From the NCBI GenBank assembly GCA_964017155.1, contig OZ024861.1:31701877-31765876 (forward strand): a stretch of DNA of 64,000 nucleotides, read 5' to 3'. Both the position numbers and the translations under genes were made by a program. Under the pieces are notes generated by a model. The model was not told the origin of the DNA and did not search any database. It saw only the letters and a list, made by a program, of their open reading frames with translations. This DNA is from Oasisia sp. SBJ-2009 (taxonomy: Eukaryota; Annelida; Polychaeta; Sabellida; Siboglinidae). Shown here in pieces: positions 41,848 through 63,455 of the stretch. How positions within the stretch are numbered: position 1 is the stretch's first letter; every line of letters starts with the position of its first letter.

Positions 41848-44800
41848 GTGTGTGTGTGTGTTGTGGGTGTGTGTGGGTGTGTGTGTGTGTGGGTGGGTGG
41901 GTGTGAGTGTGTGTGTGCGTGTGTGCGTGCGTGCGTGCGTGCGTGCGTGCGTGTGTGTGTGTAAAATGTATAACAACAAACTTAATGTAGTATAAAGTAT
42001 AAAATAATCAGGAATGACGAGAACTAATATTTATGGCAATATCGTATTGATATATTGATACATAGTCTGCATAAGCTATTTTGATTGTTAAAGATAACAA
42101 TTTGGTGACGGCAAGGACGAAGATGTACGCACTGTTATCGTCATAACGTATTGAAATTTGTTTGTCGAGCGCCATACCTTCTCCAATTGAACCACGCTAT
42201 ATTTCTTTGTGCGAAAAGCGTAAAGCCAGATCACTTGAAAAGACGAGGACTGTAGATTTGGAACCTATGTGTGATCAATACTTCCAGTTGATGATTGTGG
42301 CATGCCAATTTTGCCGTTCGTCACCCATAAAGAAAGTAGAGCTCGAAAGCAACCACTGTCAAAGTTGGAATGCATTCTTCACAACACTGGCGTCAACAGT
42401 GCCAGCCACATGCTTTATATATGGTCTAATGATTGATCCATTCTGGTCAAATAGATCCGCTTAGAATATGCAGCAAAGCTAGCCAATAGGTTTGTGGTGA
42501 AACACACAGTAGTTATGGATGATCAGGATTCGTATAGGCTACCGGAGCAAGCTTCCCCTGATGATGACATTGGAATCTTATTGTCATGTGTGTGTGTAGT
42601 TTCATCTCGCTGGAAACGTTATGGGCGCAGTTAGTAAAAAATATGTGGAACAGTGATGCTGAATACATCTTTATATAATCTGGTTTGTGCAAGCAAAGAA
42701 CGGCTAACAAAGGTTTTGTTTCAACAGGGGATTACTATCAAAGTATGCGCGAACACAAATTACTACGGGAAGCAATGGCTAAATCTACACACGGGTGCAT
42801 TTGAACAATGTCATCTGGAAAGAAATGATGATGCACAACTCAGTGTACTGGCTGATGGCTTGTAAAATATTTCCGACATATTGTGCATATTGCAAAAAAA
42901 GACGGATCAAACACTAACGAAACTCGCTTCCTTTTTACTCATTATTCAAACTACATGATCAGATGGTCATCTACGATGAAGAAAACAAGACGTCACCTAC
43001 ACAGGTCTTTTGAAGAACCTACATAAAGACGATTAACATTCTTATCAGGTTTATAACATCTTACTCTGAAGGCATTTGTGAGAAAATTATTTAGTCTAAT
43101 CACATGCTCCCATTTGTTGTTGCTACTGGCTACCACAGCTACATTTATTAGCTGCCATTGTGCCTAAAGGAAATGAACGACCTGAAGAACCTAGTACCAT
43201 ATGTATATCAGTACTTCACGAAATGTCAATATGGTGAGCGAAAAAAGCTGGGTCTTTCAAAGGTGTCACTTCTGATATGGCTCAGGGGCAGACATACAAC
43301 ACGAAGGTAAGTGCGAGTGGGCTTACATAAATACCCATGGAAGCTAATGCACGAAACAAGTAGCTTTACCCAAAGCCGGTGTCATCTGAGGTATCATTCC
43401 ATTTCAAAGAAGTGATGTACCATCCGCAGGCGGGGAGTGTCTAACAATACCACGAAGATGGAAGCCAGGAAATGATCAATCAAGCATGCATTAAAACAGC
43501 ACATGATCAATCCCGTCACGGTAGATTCCAGCAACACGCTAAATATTGCCACGAAACAGGGAGCCACTGTAACCATCATGAAAACTCTGGAAACTGTGGA
43601 AAATATTTGCAAAACTGAGCTCCGGAAATATTTGAATGACAACTCAAAGTCCAAAAGGTATGTGACAATATATTTGAAGAACTGCATCCTCAATAACATT
43701 TTACTACACCGCAGAAGCAGAAGTAGCAGCTGATCAATGAAGTTGTCATGTAGATACGCCTTCGTCATCAGAAAGCTGTTGGGAAAGATGTCAATCTTAA
43801 GGAAACCATCGGAGAATATGAATGTTTTAAGGTACCGCAAGCTTTGCTTGAGTCAAATCAATCGATGTGTCATGGCTGTAAATCAGGTAGACAGGTGTTC
43901 TGAAATAGACTCACTCGAAGATTGAGAAGATATCGGTTGGAAGATGGGTTCCACACCACATTTGGAACCAGTATATTTGACTGACAGTGCCGCCATTACC
44001 AAAACTTACACAATGGTATACCAGGAAATGCCCTTGTAATTATGCGATCTTACGCTAAATTCCAAGTGCCGCGTTGTGCTGCTTGCAAGTGCAAAGGGAA
44101 CGATACAAATGTGGGCGAGTAATACCTGTTCGGACTCTTGTTTAAAACAATGACTGTGACAAGAGTGACACATATGACTCAAAACAATGTTTAAAATGTG
44201 ACTGAGTAACATCTTGATATGTTTTTATTTTCGAATAATGCGTGTTATCATAATTTTATATTGTCTTAATAAATTTCTCATTAATAACCAGCAATACGTT
44301 ATGGATCAGTACTCTGTCTTTAATAGTGTATGATTTTATTACCTTAACATGCGCGAAAATGATACAAACAATGAAATCCACTACTGACCACATAAGCCTG
44401 GATATTAGCGCAATTTTCGAAGTGAGGTACACTGATTTGAGAGGGTTGCCCTCTGGAATATTATTCGGAATGGTTTGAAGTTTAATAAAATGCAGGACAA
44501 CCAAAAATAGCACGAGGTGTCCACTACCTCCAAAATGTGGACCAGTGCGCCCCGACTACGAATGAACGAACGAACGAACGAACCAACGAACCAACGAACC
44601 AACGAACCAACGAACCAACGAACCAACGAACCAACGAACCAACGAACCAACGAACCAACGAACCAACGAACCAACGAACCAACGAACCAACGAACGAACC
44701 CACGAACGAACCAACGAACGAACCAACGAACGAACCAACGAACGAACGAACGAATGTATGAAAGAACAAATGAATCGATAAACGAATGAATGACAGAATG

Positions 44801-44896
44801 AATAACTGACCGAATGAAAGGAATGAAACAAAGATATGTTTGTTCCCTTAACTGATAGTCCGGGAAAAAACAGGCAGTAGCCTGTCAGACCAGTAT

Positions 44897-44928
<32 letters not shown>

Positions 44929-47900
44929 AATGATGATAATGATAATATTAGAAACATGCTTTGCTGACAGCTGGGCCCATTCCCGTAAACACAGCCGAGC
45001 ATAACTGGACAGAGATTACTCGGGAAAACAGCAACGTGGGGCCGGGAGGTTTGTGGCGACCACGTGACTGTGTCGCGAGACATCACGTGGCCATAGTCGT
45101 ACCGTACCGAGACCGAGCCTGGCAGCTGAAGGTGTTCATCGGACACATGCATAAGTTCCTGCAGAAGCAACAACTGAACTATGGCATCTACATCGTGGAG
45201 GAGGTGAGACGGTGTATAACAAAGTCTGCGAGACTACGCTTAAATTGATCAATGAGGTACCACAATAACTAATCCGACAGAGGACGCTCTGACACAACTA
45301 GGGTTTTTGTGCCGTCTTTTACGTATTCTTGACGTGTGTAAAATTCGGCACCGTTTTGCGGAACGCTTGTTTAAATCATCCTACAATCAGTTGTTGAACT
45401 CGCATAACTCCGAAGCTTCACACATAGCTAAATATGGATACACTCTAACATGTTCGTTAATGTGAAGGCATAATATGTACATTAATGTACATTTACAGCC
45501 GATGGAACATCGACTGGTGGCCCGACGACAGGAGTGCTGCCTCGATGCCGGAAATGATGTTTAAAATTATCTACAGCTCGCCATATGCATCACACGAGAC
45601 TCCTACGTCTTCACACATAGTTAAATATAAATATTGATATCGTATAACATGTCCGTCAATATGAAAACATAGGGTCTACATTAATGTACATTTACAGTCG
45701 ATGAAACGTCGCGCGACGTTCGATTGAATTCAGTGCCAAGATGGCGTTGTTTTGGCTGTTCTGTCTATTGACCACACATACGGCATGCCCACATACAAAT
45801 TATCGCTGGCTACGCGCCTGCACGGTCAAGAGCTAATTGGGGATGATTAATTTTTAAACAAGCGTTCAGCAAACATGCAAACAAATCCACGTTAGTCGAT
45901 AGGCAACTAGGGTCTAGTTGCGTATTAGCACCTCTAGCGACTAACGTGGATTTGTGGAACCCCATTAATTCAGCGAAGTTTACCTATTCTACAGTAGCCA
46001 TTTCAATGTTGGGTGCAAAGTCTCGGAGGCGATTGAGTATTTTCTTGTCCTGTCGTGACGTAGAGGCTTGCTGGTAGGCAAGGATTAACGTTAACTTACT
46101 GAACGAATGTTCACATCTAGTTGCAATGATAATCAATGTTTATGCTTATAATGCTACTTAAGTATACACGTATGTATAATATAGTGTATCCGACTTCCCA
46201 AAATGTGTTCGCGGCTGCTACGCACTAAACCTTCAATAAAGCCTCATAACATTGGCTGTTATATTCAGACATATCATGAATACATGTAAGATTTGAGAAG
46301 GGACGTTTGGTTCCTTGAGGTGAACAGGGAACATTGATGTGTGAGTGATGATGATTGCCGACGGAATAGAATGCACACCACCAGGAGGGCTAATGTCTAG
46401 TGTGGACATCAGAGAGAAGCTAGGAGTGAGTAGCATCAAAGAGAAAGTCAGAGAAATGAGACTACGCTGGTATGGACACATGCAGAGAATGGAAGAAAAC
46501 AACAAAGTGCGAGCAATTGTTGATATGATGGTGCCAGGAGAAAGACCAAGAGGGAATTGCGTCCGAAGGGACAAGCAGGAACTGCGGATCACCCCGGAGG
46601 ATGCCCAGGACAGAACATTCTAGAAATCAAGAATTCGGGCCGCTGACCCCACCTAGTGGGAAAAGGCAAAGAAGAACAAGAAGATAATGCCAATAAAAGC
46701 ATTCCGGTTGGTAGCAGGAAGACCACGGGAAAACACAACCCCATCTTAAGTGTCTGTGTTCAGTGTAGACATTGTAAATAGAGACGGTGTCCTTGTTGTT
46801 TAGTACCATGTCTGTTGTCGTTGTTGGGTTATGCACGGCATTGTCTGCACAGAAGCGACCTACGACCAGTCGAAACGTCTGCATGAGCCCAACCCTACAT
46901 GGTCCACTAGATAACTATCTACACATCTCGGTTAGTTTGAACATCGCTTGTAGACGCCAATGGAGGCCCAGTTTGACGTTGTTCTGTACTTCAGGCTCTG
47001 CCGACCCGGTTCAACCGAGCGATGCTGATGAACATCGGCTACGCGGAGGCGAGTAAACAGGCCAACTACTCGTGCTACATCTTCCACGACGTCGACCTTC
47101 TGCCCGAGGACGACCGCAATCTCTACAGCTGCCCCGACCAGCCGCGACACATGTCTGTCGCTGTCGACAAATTCAAATACATGCAAGTATTGAACGCTCA
47201 TAGGCTCTATATTGTATATTATGGACACGCCTATTGCGCGCACCCGTAACATTTATCTAGCAATCACGTGACAGGTTGAGTAGCAAAATCTGTGACAAAT
47301 ACACACAACGAAGGTTTTAAAGTGGCAGTTGTGTTAGAGGATTTTTTTTGATTGATGAAGTGTTATGCAGCAATATTAATTAAATTTAATTCACTTATTA
47401 TAACTGCTGTTACCAACATTGTCGGCAAAGTCAAAGCTTGGCGGAATTCACGCGCTTTTTTGTGATTTTGACGTAAGCAAACCCGGGATGTATCCATGCA
47501 GCACGTCGCGGTTTGCTTACGTCACAATCAAACTTATGCGCGAGACCTCCGCCAGGCTTTGTCTTTGCCAACATGGCTGATAACGATTAAATATGTGAAT
47601 TATATTATTAATTCGACGTGAAATCGCCTAGAGTAAACATTACTACATGCATTTCCCGCTCTAGCAACTTTCCCTTCGATTTTTGTCATAAACATAATGT
47701 TGAGAAACCAGAATTTCAACTAGGAATGAGCAGGTATTGCAAGAATGTGCACAGTTCCAAAGCAGCCTTTCGTTGTGGTGCTCAAAGAAAAACCAAAAGT
47801 GCCACTTTGGGGACCATATCACCATAGTACATATCCCATTGTGGTCATGCAGATAATGACGTTAATGCTGCGTTGTTGCATTCGTGTAGTCCACAATTAG

Positions 47901-48607
47901 CCTTTGTCTCCTTTTTTATAACAAAATGATCTGCATATATTTTATATATTTAAGAAAATTTCAACTTTCTTTTGTTCAGTATGTTCGGTAAGTTATATTA
48001 TGTCGGGTAATGCTTACAGATTGCCGTACGGAGGATTGATTGGTGGGGTATGCGCCCTAAGAACTGGTCATTTCAAGGAGATCAATGGCTACTCGAACAA
48101 GTTTTTCGGTTGGGGTGGCGAAGACGATGATTTCTATAAGAGGTAAGATTGGATTTAAATATAATTCAAATGAAAAACCTATGATTTGTACTATTACAAA
48201 TTATTTCATATATGCCTTTCATTCCATTTGTGTGGTAATTGGTAATTATATGTGTTTGTATCTTGGCTATTCTGATAATTCATAATCTTTAGAAACTATT
48301 TGAAGAAACGCCCATCATTGAAATGTCATACACCGTGTACAGAGGACAAAGTTCAAAGAGGGAATTTGGCTGAAGTAGTAATTTGTTTTCTAGTGAATAT
48401 GTATTTGCAAACTTGGTAGAACATGTGAACGTGAACCAGACGGCAATTATTTGTATCTATTACTTCACTAGAAAAACGTTGTTGAAGTACAATAATTCAG
48501 TTCCAAACAAACAATAACGCCATAGAAAGACTGACGTTACAAGTTTTTAGTCTTCCAATCAGTTGGTCGCCGATTTGAAAGTAATACTATTCCCGCTTAT
48601 TAAACAT

Positions 48608-48685
<78 letters not shown>

Positions 48686-49526
48686 TGCATCTAATCTAAC
48701 CGTGTTCATTGCAAATGATTTCTGTTATAATTATTATGTGCATTACATCAAAACGTCACGTTGTGTTACCCATTAATAATTTAAATAATATTGCTATGTT
48801 TTTATGCTGCAGGGTTTTATTGCACAAGCTGCAAGTAAAAAGGTATCCCATTCATATAGCCCGGTACAAAATGATGAGGCATAGTCGTGAAATATTAAAC
48901 AGGCCAAACTCAACGAGGTAAGAATCCGTACCTGGGAGAATGTTACGGTATATATCATGATACGTACACATCAAGTACGTTATAGCATAACGTTTGTATA
49001 AGATAATTTCGTTAAGTGCTTGATATTTTATCAACCTGATTTATATGTGTTTCTTAGTATACATTGTGAGGAAAAACACTTTAAATATTACATGTGTTCG
49101 TACTAGTCAAATCATAATTTACTCTCGAAATTGTCATGATGAAAAAAAAAAAAAAATCCTAGGCCAAGGTGAAGCTTTCTTCATCAATATTACATACTTT
49201 GTAAAGTGATATTACTAGTTTAATGTACTTTGTGTATTAAACAAAACACTAGTAAATCTATCTCGAACTTGAACAGTCTGACGTAAACTGTTGTACACCC
49301 ACAAATGTTGGGCCATCAGACAAAGGCTGTAGCAAAATGATGGTTTATGCTTTGTCGTAAGACAATACAGAGGGTATACCTACTTTTTATTTATAGGACA
49401 GCTTACCTACTGCGTACTTCTCAAGGACGACATTCGACGGACGGGTTGAATAGTCTCAAGTACAAACTACTCGATCTCAAGAAAAAGTCGCTGTATACGT
49501 GGATATATGTAAACATAGACCAATAG
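40869..49526 (+). CDS. Beta-1,4-galactosyltransferase family enzyme, probable GalNAc transferase
   Basis: This is a type II Golgi glycosyltransferase of the B4GALT family (CAZy GT7), predicted to add Gal or GalNAc in beta-1,4 linkage to terminal GlcNAc. Exons: 40869-41103, 44971-45203, 46995-47182, 48020-48142, 48813-48917, 49397-49526; 337 residues. A TM anchor lies at about residues 23-42 ([17 protein letters not shown]). Family landmarks are [24 protein letters not shown], the metal site [27 protein letters not shown], the Met-x-x-His metal motif in MMRHSRE, and [12 protein letters not shown] near the C-terminus. Paired Cys in ENCPSVPP and RPRDC match the conserved disulphide. The donor-pocket residue matching bovine Tyr289 is Leu (LPYGGLIGG), which favours UDP-GalNAc. 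Intron 3 uses a GC donor. AATAAA at 49616 is a candidate poly(A) signal. The ATG at 40869 is chosen because the TM anchor follows it directly. Confidence 0.92.
41168..41345 (+). repeat. (TG)n/(TGCG)n microsatellite in intron 1
   Basis: Starts 65 bases after the exon 1 donor; TG, then TGCG and TGAG units. UG-rich in the sense transcript. Confidence 0.95.
41665..41785. repeat. 110-bp repeat, copy 1
   Basis: TTAATTCAGCGAAATTTACC through GGTTGGGTGCAAAGTCTCGG and GTCCTGTCGTGACGTAG is duplicated at 45963-46075 in the same orientation (about 90% similar by eye). Confidence 0.85.
41788..41962 (+). repeat. (TG)n/(TGCG)n microsatellite
   Basis: About 170 bases of TG with GGTG and TGCG interruptions, starting just after the 110-bp repeat; UG-rich in sense. 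Confidence 0.95.
42100..43930 (+). pseudogene. Degraded ORF remnants, family not recognised
   Basis: Several plus-strand open pieces with balanced composition (42162-42464, 42653-42865, 43503-43733) are interrupted by stops and shifts. They have no recognised domain; Cys/His pairs such as CQFCRSS occur once. Presumably an old transposon or captured gene inside intron 1. Confidence 0.3.
44560..44790. repeat. (ACGAACCA)n octanucleotide array
   Basis: About 17 near-perfect 8-bp units flanked by (ACGA)n. A (GAT)n run follows at 44899-44940, before exon 2. Confidence 0.95.
45250..45760. repeat. Diverged tandem duplication in intron 2
   Basis: CTTCACACATAGCTAAATAT then TACATTAATGTACATTTACAG at 45418-45500 recurs at 45609-45700 with changes, about 190 bases apart. 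The class is unknown. Confidence 0.6.
45882..45954. repeat. 73-bp nested inverted repeat
   Basis: Outer 17-bp arms CAAATCCACGTTAGTCG and its inverse, with an inner 8-bp palindrome GCAACTAG/CTAGTTGC. It ends a few bases before copy 2 of the 110-bp repeat. Confidence 0.85.
45963..46075. repeat. 110-bp repeat, copy 2
   Basis: Direct repeat of 41665-41785; see that entry. Confidence 0.85.
46384..46680 (+). pseudogene. RTE-type LINE ORF2 tail
   Basis: The plus strand encodes [20 protein letters not shown] then [12 protein letters not shown] and [12 protein letters not shown], matching the copy at 18001-18405 (opposite orientation). It is truncated 5' and lies in intron 2. Confidence 0.85.
47440..47590. 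repeat. Diverged MITE family A core
   Basis: CACGTCGCGGTTTGCTTACG TCACAATC, then GACCTCCGCCAGGCTTTGTC, parallels the family A interior at 27292-27360. The ends are not clear. Intron 3 otherwise has no feature. Confidence 0.5.
48612..48683. repeat. (AT)n microsatellite
   Basis: About 36 uninterrupted AT units in intron 4. Confidence 0.97.
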
Positions 49527-49561
49527 CTGTTTGGCCAACGGTCTTGTTGTCATGTTAACAA

Positions 49562-51106
49562 CATGTAATGAATGAATGAATGTTTTATTTTCGGAAACGT
49601 ACAAAGCACATATGTAATAAACTAAAAATGTAACAGACAATTATATAATGCACGATTCCGGGCAGACAGCGGAGCCAATTAAGGCTGTTACCAGTTTGTA
49701 TAGATAATTATTATTACGAAACCATTTGTTATAAATTAAACTGGTCGCTGCCAACCCTACCATAGCTGTAAAAACAATAATGTTATAATAGTAATTTCAC
49801 GTGTAGCACATACTTATAGTTTTTATAATTGACCAGGTATGTAAAACGTAACAATAATATTCAATAATAAATGTTTAATTAATATGTATAGCAAACGTGT
49901 AGTAATACCAAATAACGACAATGACAAGGATACAATTACAAACGTATATGAGCAGATATTTTATATTTAATAGGCTTCAGCTAGCTCTTCATACCCTTTT
50001 ACAACAATTGCTTTTAGTGATACTGCAAAACTTTTTATGTTTTTTTGTTGTTGGATGGTAAACGGAATTCTGTTCCATATCAATGGACCTTTACATAAAA
50101 AACTGTTAGACAATTTTACTGTTAGAGAAGTAAAAGGTCGTATGTGTGAGGATTGTCTAGTTTCGTGAATGTGTATGTCATGGGTAAATGTAAATTTATC
50201 GGATAAATAATGAGGGAGACTCCCATGAACATAATTATACATAAATTTTCCAATTTCCAGTTCGTATACATCATTCAATTTAACTAATTTTAAACACGTA
50301 AAGAGGGGGTGAGAATGTTCCCTATAATTTCTTTTGAGTATGGATCGAACTAATTTTTTTTGGATAATAAATAATTTTGTCAAGTACGTTTTATATGTAG
50401 ACCCCCACAAGATGATTCCATATGTCAAGTAAGGGTAAACTAAAGTGTAATCAATTGTTTTAAGTGCGGACACAGGAAGGTAGCTGTTAACTTTATTGAT
50501 TACATATAAAGCACTGGTTAATTTATGTTTACATTTGTTGATGTGTTCGTGCCAATCAAGTTTTTCATCAATATAGAGACCTAGAAATTGTAAACACTTC
50601 ATACGCTGGATAATTGTATTAGACATTGTTAAAATAAGTTCTTCATTCTCAGGAGGAGGGGATCTACAGAATAACATGGTTTTCGTTTTGGAAATATTTA
50701 GAGATAATTTATTTGCACGAAACCAGGCATCTAATACTTGAAGATCATTGTTCATATCTTCGTATATATTATTAACTTGTTTTCCAGTCTTGTATATAGT
50801 GGTGTCATCGGCAAATAGTATAGTTTTACAATGCTTTACACAAAACGGGAGATAATTTATGTATATAATAAACAGGAGCGGACCAAGTATAGACCCCTGC
50901 GGGACGCCGAATGTGATGTCCTGTTGAAGCGAATCACTATTATTATATTTAACATATTGTTTTCGATTGGACAGCTAACTTTTAAACCATTTGAGAGGAG
51001 TACCCCTTATTCCATAAAACTCAAGTTTATGTAATAGGATTTTGTGATCAATTGTATTGAATGCTTTACTTAAATCCAAGAAAACACTAAGGACCGAGTC
51101 TTTATA
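49562..51106 (-). pseudogene. CR1-group LINE, reverse-transcriptase half and 3' end
   Basis: The minus strand holds [20 protein letters not shown] (51093-51034), GSILGPLLFIIYIN and FADDTT near 50890-50815, and an intact 262-codon C-terminal ORF (50755-49967) with YPYLTYGIILWGSTYKTYL and GPLIWNRIPF. It ends in a CATTCATTCATT tail at 49566-49583, 40 bases after the glycosyltransferase stop. Small frameshifts occur. Confidence 0.85.
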
Positions 51107-51275
51107 CATACATACATACATACATACATACATACATACATACATACATACATACATACATACATACATACATACATACATACATACATACATACATACA
51201 TACATACATGCATGCATGCATACATGCATGCATGCATACATACATACATACATACATACACACATACATATAAAC
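51106..51275. repeat. (CATA)n/(CATG)n microsatellite inside LINE sequence
   Basis: About 150 bases of CATA with CATGCATG variants. It replaces the N-terminal half of the reverse transcriptase between the ORF1-like and ORF2 parts. Confidence 0.93.
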
Positions 51276-51352
51276 GCACACATATAATGGAATGGTGTGA
51301 AATAATATTCGACATCAGGGATGTAACATAATAATGTTCAGTGTGTAACTAG

Positions 51353-52120
<768 letters not shown>

Positions 52121-52859
52121 CGGGCATTACCAGTCAGGCATGATAAAGTGTGTTCTTATACGTAAGTACATAATTATCGGAGACTGTCATAGGATCGAGA
52201 ATGGTGTCGGAAGTCATAATGTCTAACACTCATACATTCTATTCACAAAGACTGCTGTAATATGGCTACATATATCAGAGTCAAATTAGCCAAAGGATCA
52301 CCAAATATTGCCCACCCATAACATTACGAGTGTGTATTACTGGACTGACAGCTCGTCATGCTAATATAACCGTGCCCAATTATTTTCGCGACATATGATG
52401 TCAGGCCTCACAGTGTGGGTTAGTGAACTCATTAATGACAAGCAACAGTAGCGTACGTTACACTAGTCTTACACCAAGACGACTATTGCAATCAATGAGA
52501 TACACGTGTACACGGTGAGTGACGGATATTTACAACATTATGTCCAACGCCTATTGTCATGTCTCATTATGCTTTAATTATGAAGGTGCTGTGCTATGTA
52601 AGTTAGTGTTATTATTATGCAACCTTGTTATATCCATATGCAGCACTATATAAAAAGAAACCTTAATAACTATAAATATATTTTCTAAACAAAATAGTTA
52701 CAAACTGATACACACATGATAGAAAGAGAACGTTTGCAAAAACCTATTAATTGTTATAGATTAAAATAAATATTACACAACATTTCTTTAAATATTGGAT
52801 GTGAACTAAAAAGTAATAAAAAAATTATTTAACATTTATAATTTTACTTAAAATACTCT
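52121..52859. other. Intergenic, no feature seen
   Basis: AT-rich sequence between LINE fragments, without recognised genes or repeats. Confidence 0.4.
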
Positions 52860-53700
52860 AAGTTGGTTTTGTTTGATCATCAGTATGGTTTCCGACCGAA
52901 ACAGTCAACATAATATGCGGCACTAGAATGAATAGACAGAATAATAACCCAACTGGATAAGAATGAAATAACAACTAATATTTATCAAGATCTTTCCAAG
53001 GCTTTTGATACTATTGATCATAACATTTTAAATGATAAATTGAAATATTTTGATGTGCATGGAACAAATCTCAACTTATTCAGCAGGTACCTAGAAAATC
53101 GTAAACAACACAAAGAAATTTATCAAATCAAATCAAATATGTTATCAGTAACGTAACAATAGATGTACCAGAAGGTTCAATCTTAGGACCACTTTATTCA
53201 TCATATACAGCAATGATTTTGCATAAGCAAGTAAAATATTTAGCTTTCTCATTTATGCCGACGATACAACTCTATCAAGTACACTAAACATGTTCAATGA
53301 TAACATACATGACCAAAATTTAGAATCTTTAATAAACAAAGAAATTCTTAAGATAAATGAATGGCTCGAAATTAATAAATTGTCACTAAATGTAGCAAAA
53401 TCTAAATACCTGACATTTCAAAAGGCAAAGACAAATATACAGATACTCATTCTAAAGATATACAATGTTAACATTGAACAATTCAAGCAATTACATTTTT
53501 TGCATTTAATTATAGATACAAATTTAAGCTGAATAAAACACATTGAAAAAATTTCAAATGCATATATCTAAAAATATATATAATGTTAAGCAAATTGAAA
53601 CATATGTTACCTCTAGATATTTTTAAAATATTGTATAACACATTGATGATTGCATCATGGCATGGGGCTTTGAATCAAACAGAATAATGAGAGTAAGATT
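52860..53700 (+). pseudogene. LINE reverse-transcriptase remnant
   Basis: The plus strand shows HQYGFRPKQST, YQDLSKAFDTIDHNILNDKL, VPEGSILGPL and then EWLEINKLSLNVAKSKYL, the usual order of RT blocks in CR1/Jockey-group LINEs, with many stops and shifts. Confidence 0.8.
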
Positions 53701-54332
53701 ATTACTTTAAGTAATTACACTTCTCATTTATTAAAATTAGATGACATCCTTAAATTAATACTAATTAAAATTTATTTAAAATTTTCGTCGGGGGCCCAGT
53801 GTAGGCAGTACATCTCGGCCCCGGCGAATCTGCATCAACGACACAGAGTTCTCGATTGAACGTCCGACGATCTACTGCGCTCTAACAAAGTCCACATATG
53901 TCTCCATATGTCTTTGTCCGTCAGTCTCGTCTGCCAGTGTTTTAACAAGATTAAACAAGATTGCCACCTAGAGATTCAACTCTAGGTGGCAGGTGGACAA
54001 GGAAGCCCTTTGGCTTATCGAGAGTCCAACCTATCTATGTAAGTGTAGTCTTAGGTATATGTCGATTTTATTTTTAAATATATTAACACTACTCTCACCT
54101 ACACAATCAGCTGATAATAATCCATTGATTTACTGTTCTTTGTGAAAATGTTCTAATATCTAGTCTACACTGCTTCTTTGCTAATGTAACTCCATGTCCT
54201 CTCTCTTCCTTGACCGTGAAAAAAATATTTCTGTCAATATTTTCATACCCATTCAATATTTTAAACACCACAATCTGATCTCCTTTCAATCTTCTGGTTT
54301 CTAGTGTAGATTCTTTTAGACGCTTTTCATAA

Positions 54333-62390
<8,058 letters not shown>

Positions 62391-62506
62391 TTTGCGACTA
62401 AGTGTTTGTCGAACTGTGGCCTGTAATTTATGTTTGGGAAAAACAAACAAATCGTCTCGCACGCTGTCTGCTATCTAGGTGATGGTCTATGATTAGATGT
62501 TCTGTA

Positions 62507-62760
62507 ATTAGATGTGGGGAGCGGTGGTCACGCGGACTCTCAATCGAGGGGACGGTGGTTCAATCCCACCTACCGCCGTTTCGAAACTTAGGCAATTTCG
62601 TTCACCCCACAGTTACATGTGTCTTTCGGAAGAGACACTAAAAGCCGGTGGTCTCTTCTGTCTGGTGTCTACGTCAGGGGAAGTAAAAGATCCCCCACAT
62701 GGGGTAAATATGTAGTGCACTCACTAATTCTAGAAAAGAACAACTCCTGAGTTAGCCCAA
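62507..62760 (+). mobile_element. SINE family A, copy with deleted A-box
   Basis: Matches 32712-32990 (GACGGTGGTTCAATCCCACC, TCTTTCGGAAGAGACACTAA) but lacks the GGTAGAGCGCCG segment of the A-box, so it is probably not transcribable. It lies 120 bases upstream of the oxygenase start codon. Confidence 0.8.
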
Positions 62761-62817
62761 GTTTGGGCTGATTGGAGGTAACAAACAAGTACATATGTTC
62801 ATGTACGTACGTGCGTC

Positions 62818-63055
62818 TGGTATGTATGTCTGTATGTATGTATGTATGTATGCATGTATGTATGTATGTACGAATGCACGCATGCACGCATGCACGCATG
62901 CACGCATGCACGCATGCACGCGTGCACGAGTGCACGTGTGCACGTGTGCACGTATGCACGTATGCACGTATGCACGTATGCACGTATGCACGTATGCACG
63001 TATGCACGTATGTATGTATGTATGTATGTATGTATGTATGTATGTATGTATACAT
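62818..63055. repeat. (GTAT)n/(GCAC GCAT)n composite microsatellite
   Basis: TATG runs flank CATGCACG and GTATGCAC octamer arrays. Open frames here are artefacts. Confidence 0.95.
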
Positions 63056-63271
63056 TTACAATAAGCATACTCTCAAACGTCGAGAGACATATTTTTACAA
63101 CAAATATAACGAGTTTATAGTTCCGCCCACATTTACCTAACCTTCGGCAAAACTGATATTCTCGGTGTCGACGTGACGTAATAATCAAGCAACCAACAGA
63201 CAGAATGTTTCCTCTTGATTATCTGTCATTTGATCACTGATGGATAAAAAAAACTGGTGGATAAAAACATA

Positions 63272-63455
63272 CTATTAAACTGATACTCCAATCAGTGAGA
63301 GGTTCAACGCATTTACTCACATATGTATAATGCATTGGTTGTGCATGGTAATTGTGCACAAAGATAGTTAACAAACAATTAATTATAGTTAATTGTACCA
63401 AAAAATATGTTATCTTGGATTCAGTGCGCTGCTATCTTGAGGCTCAGCGCCGTTT
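63272..63455. mobile_element. MITE family A, left-end fragment
   Basis: AACTGATACTCCAATCAGTG, TATTGGTTGTGC-like and GGATTCAGTGCGCTGC follow the order of the full copies; the copy stops near GAGGCTCAGC. Confidence 0.8.

Noticed and set aside
44517..44789. Asn-Glu-Arg-Thr repeat ORFs
   Set aside because: Octanucleotide repeat, open in several frames, no start context.
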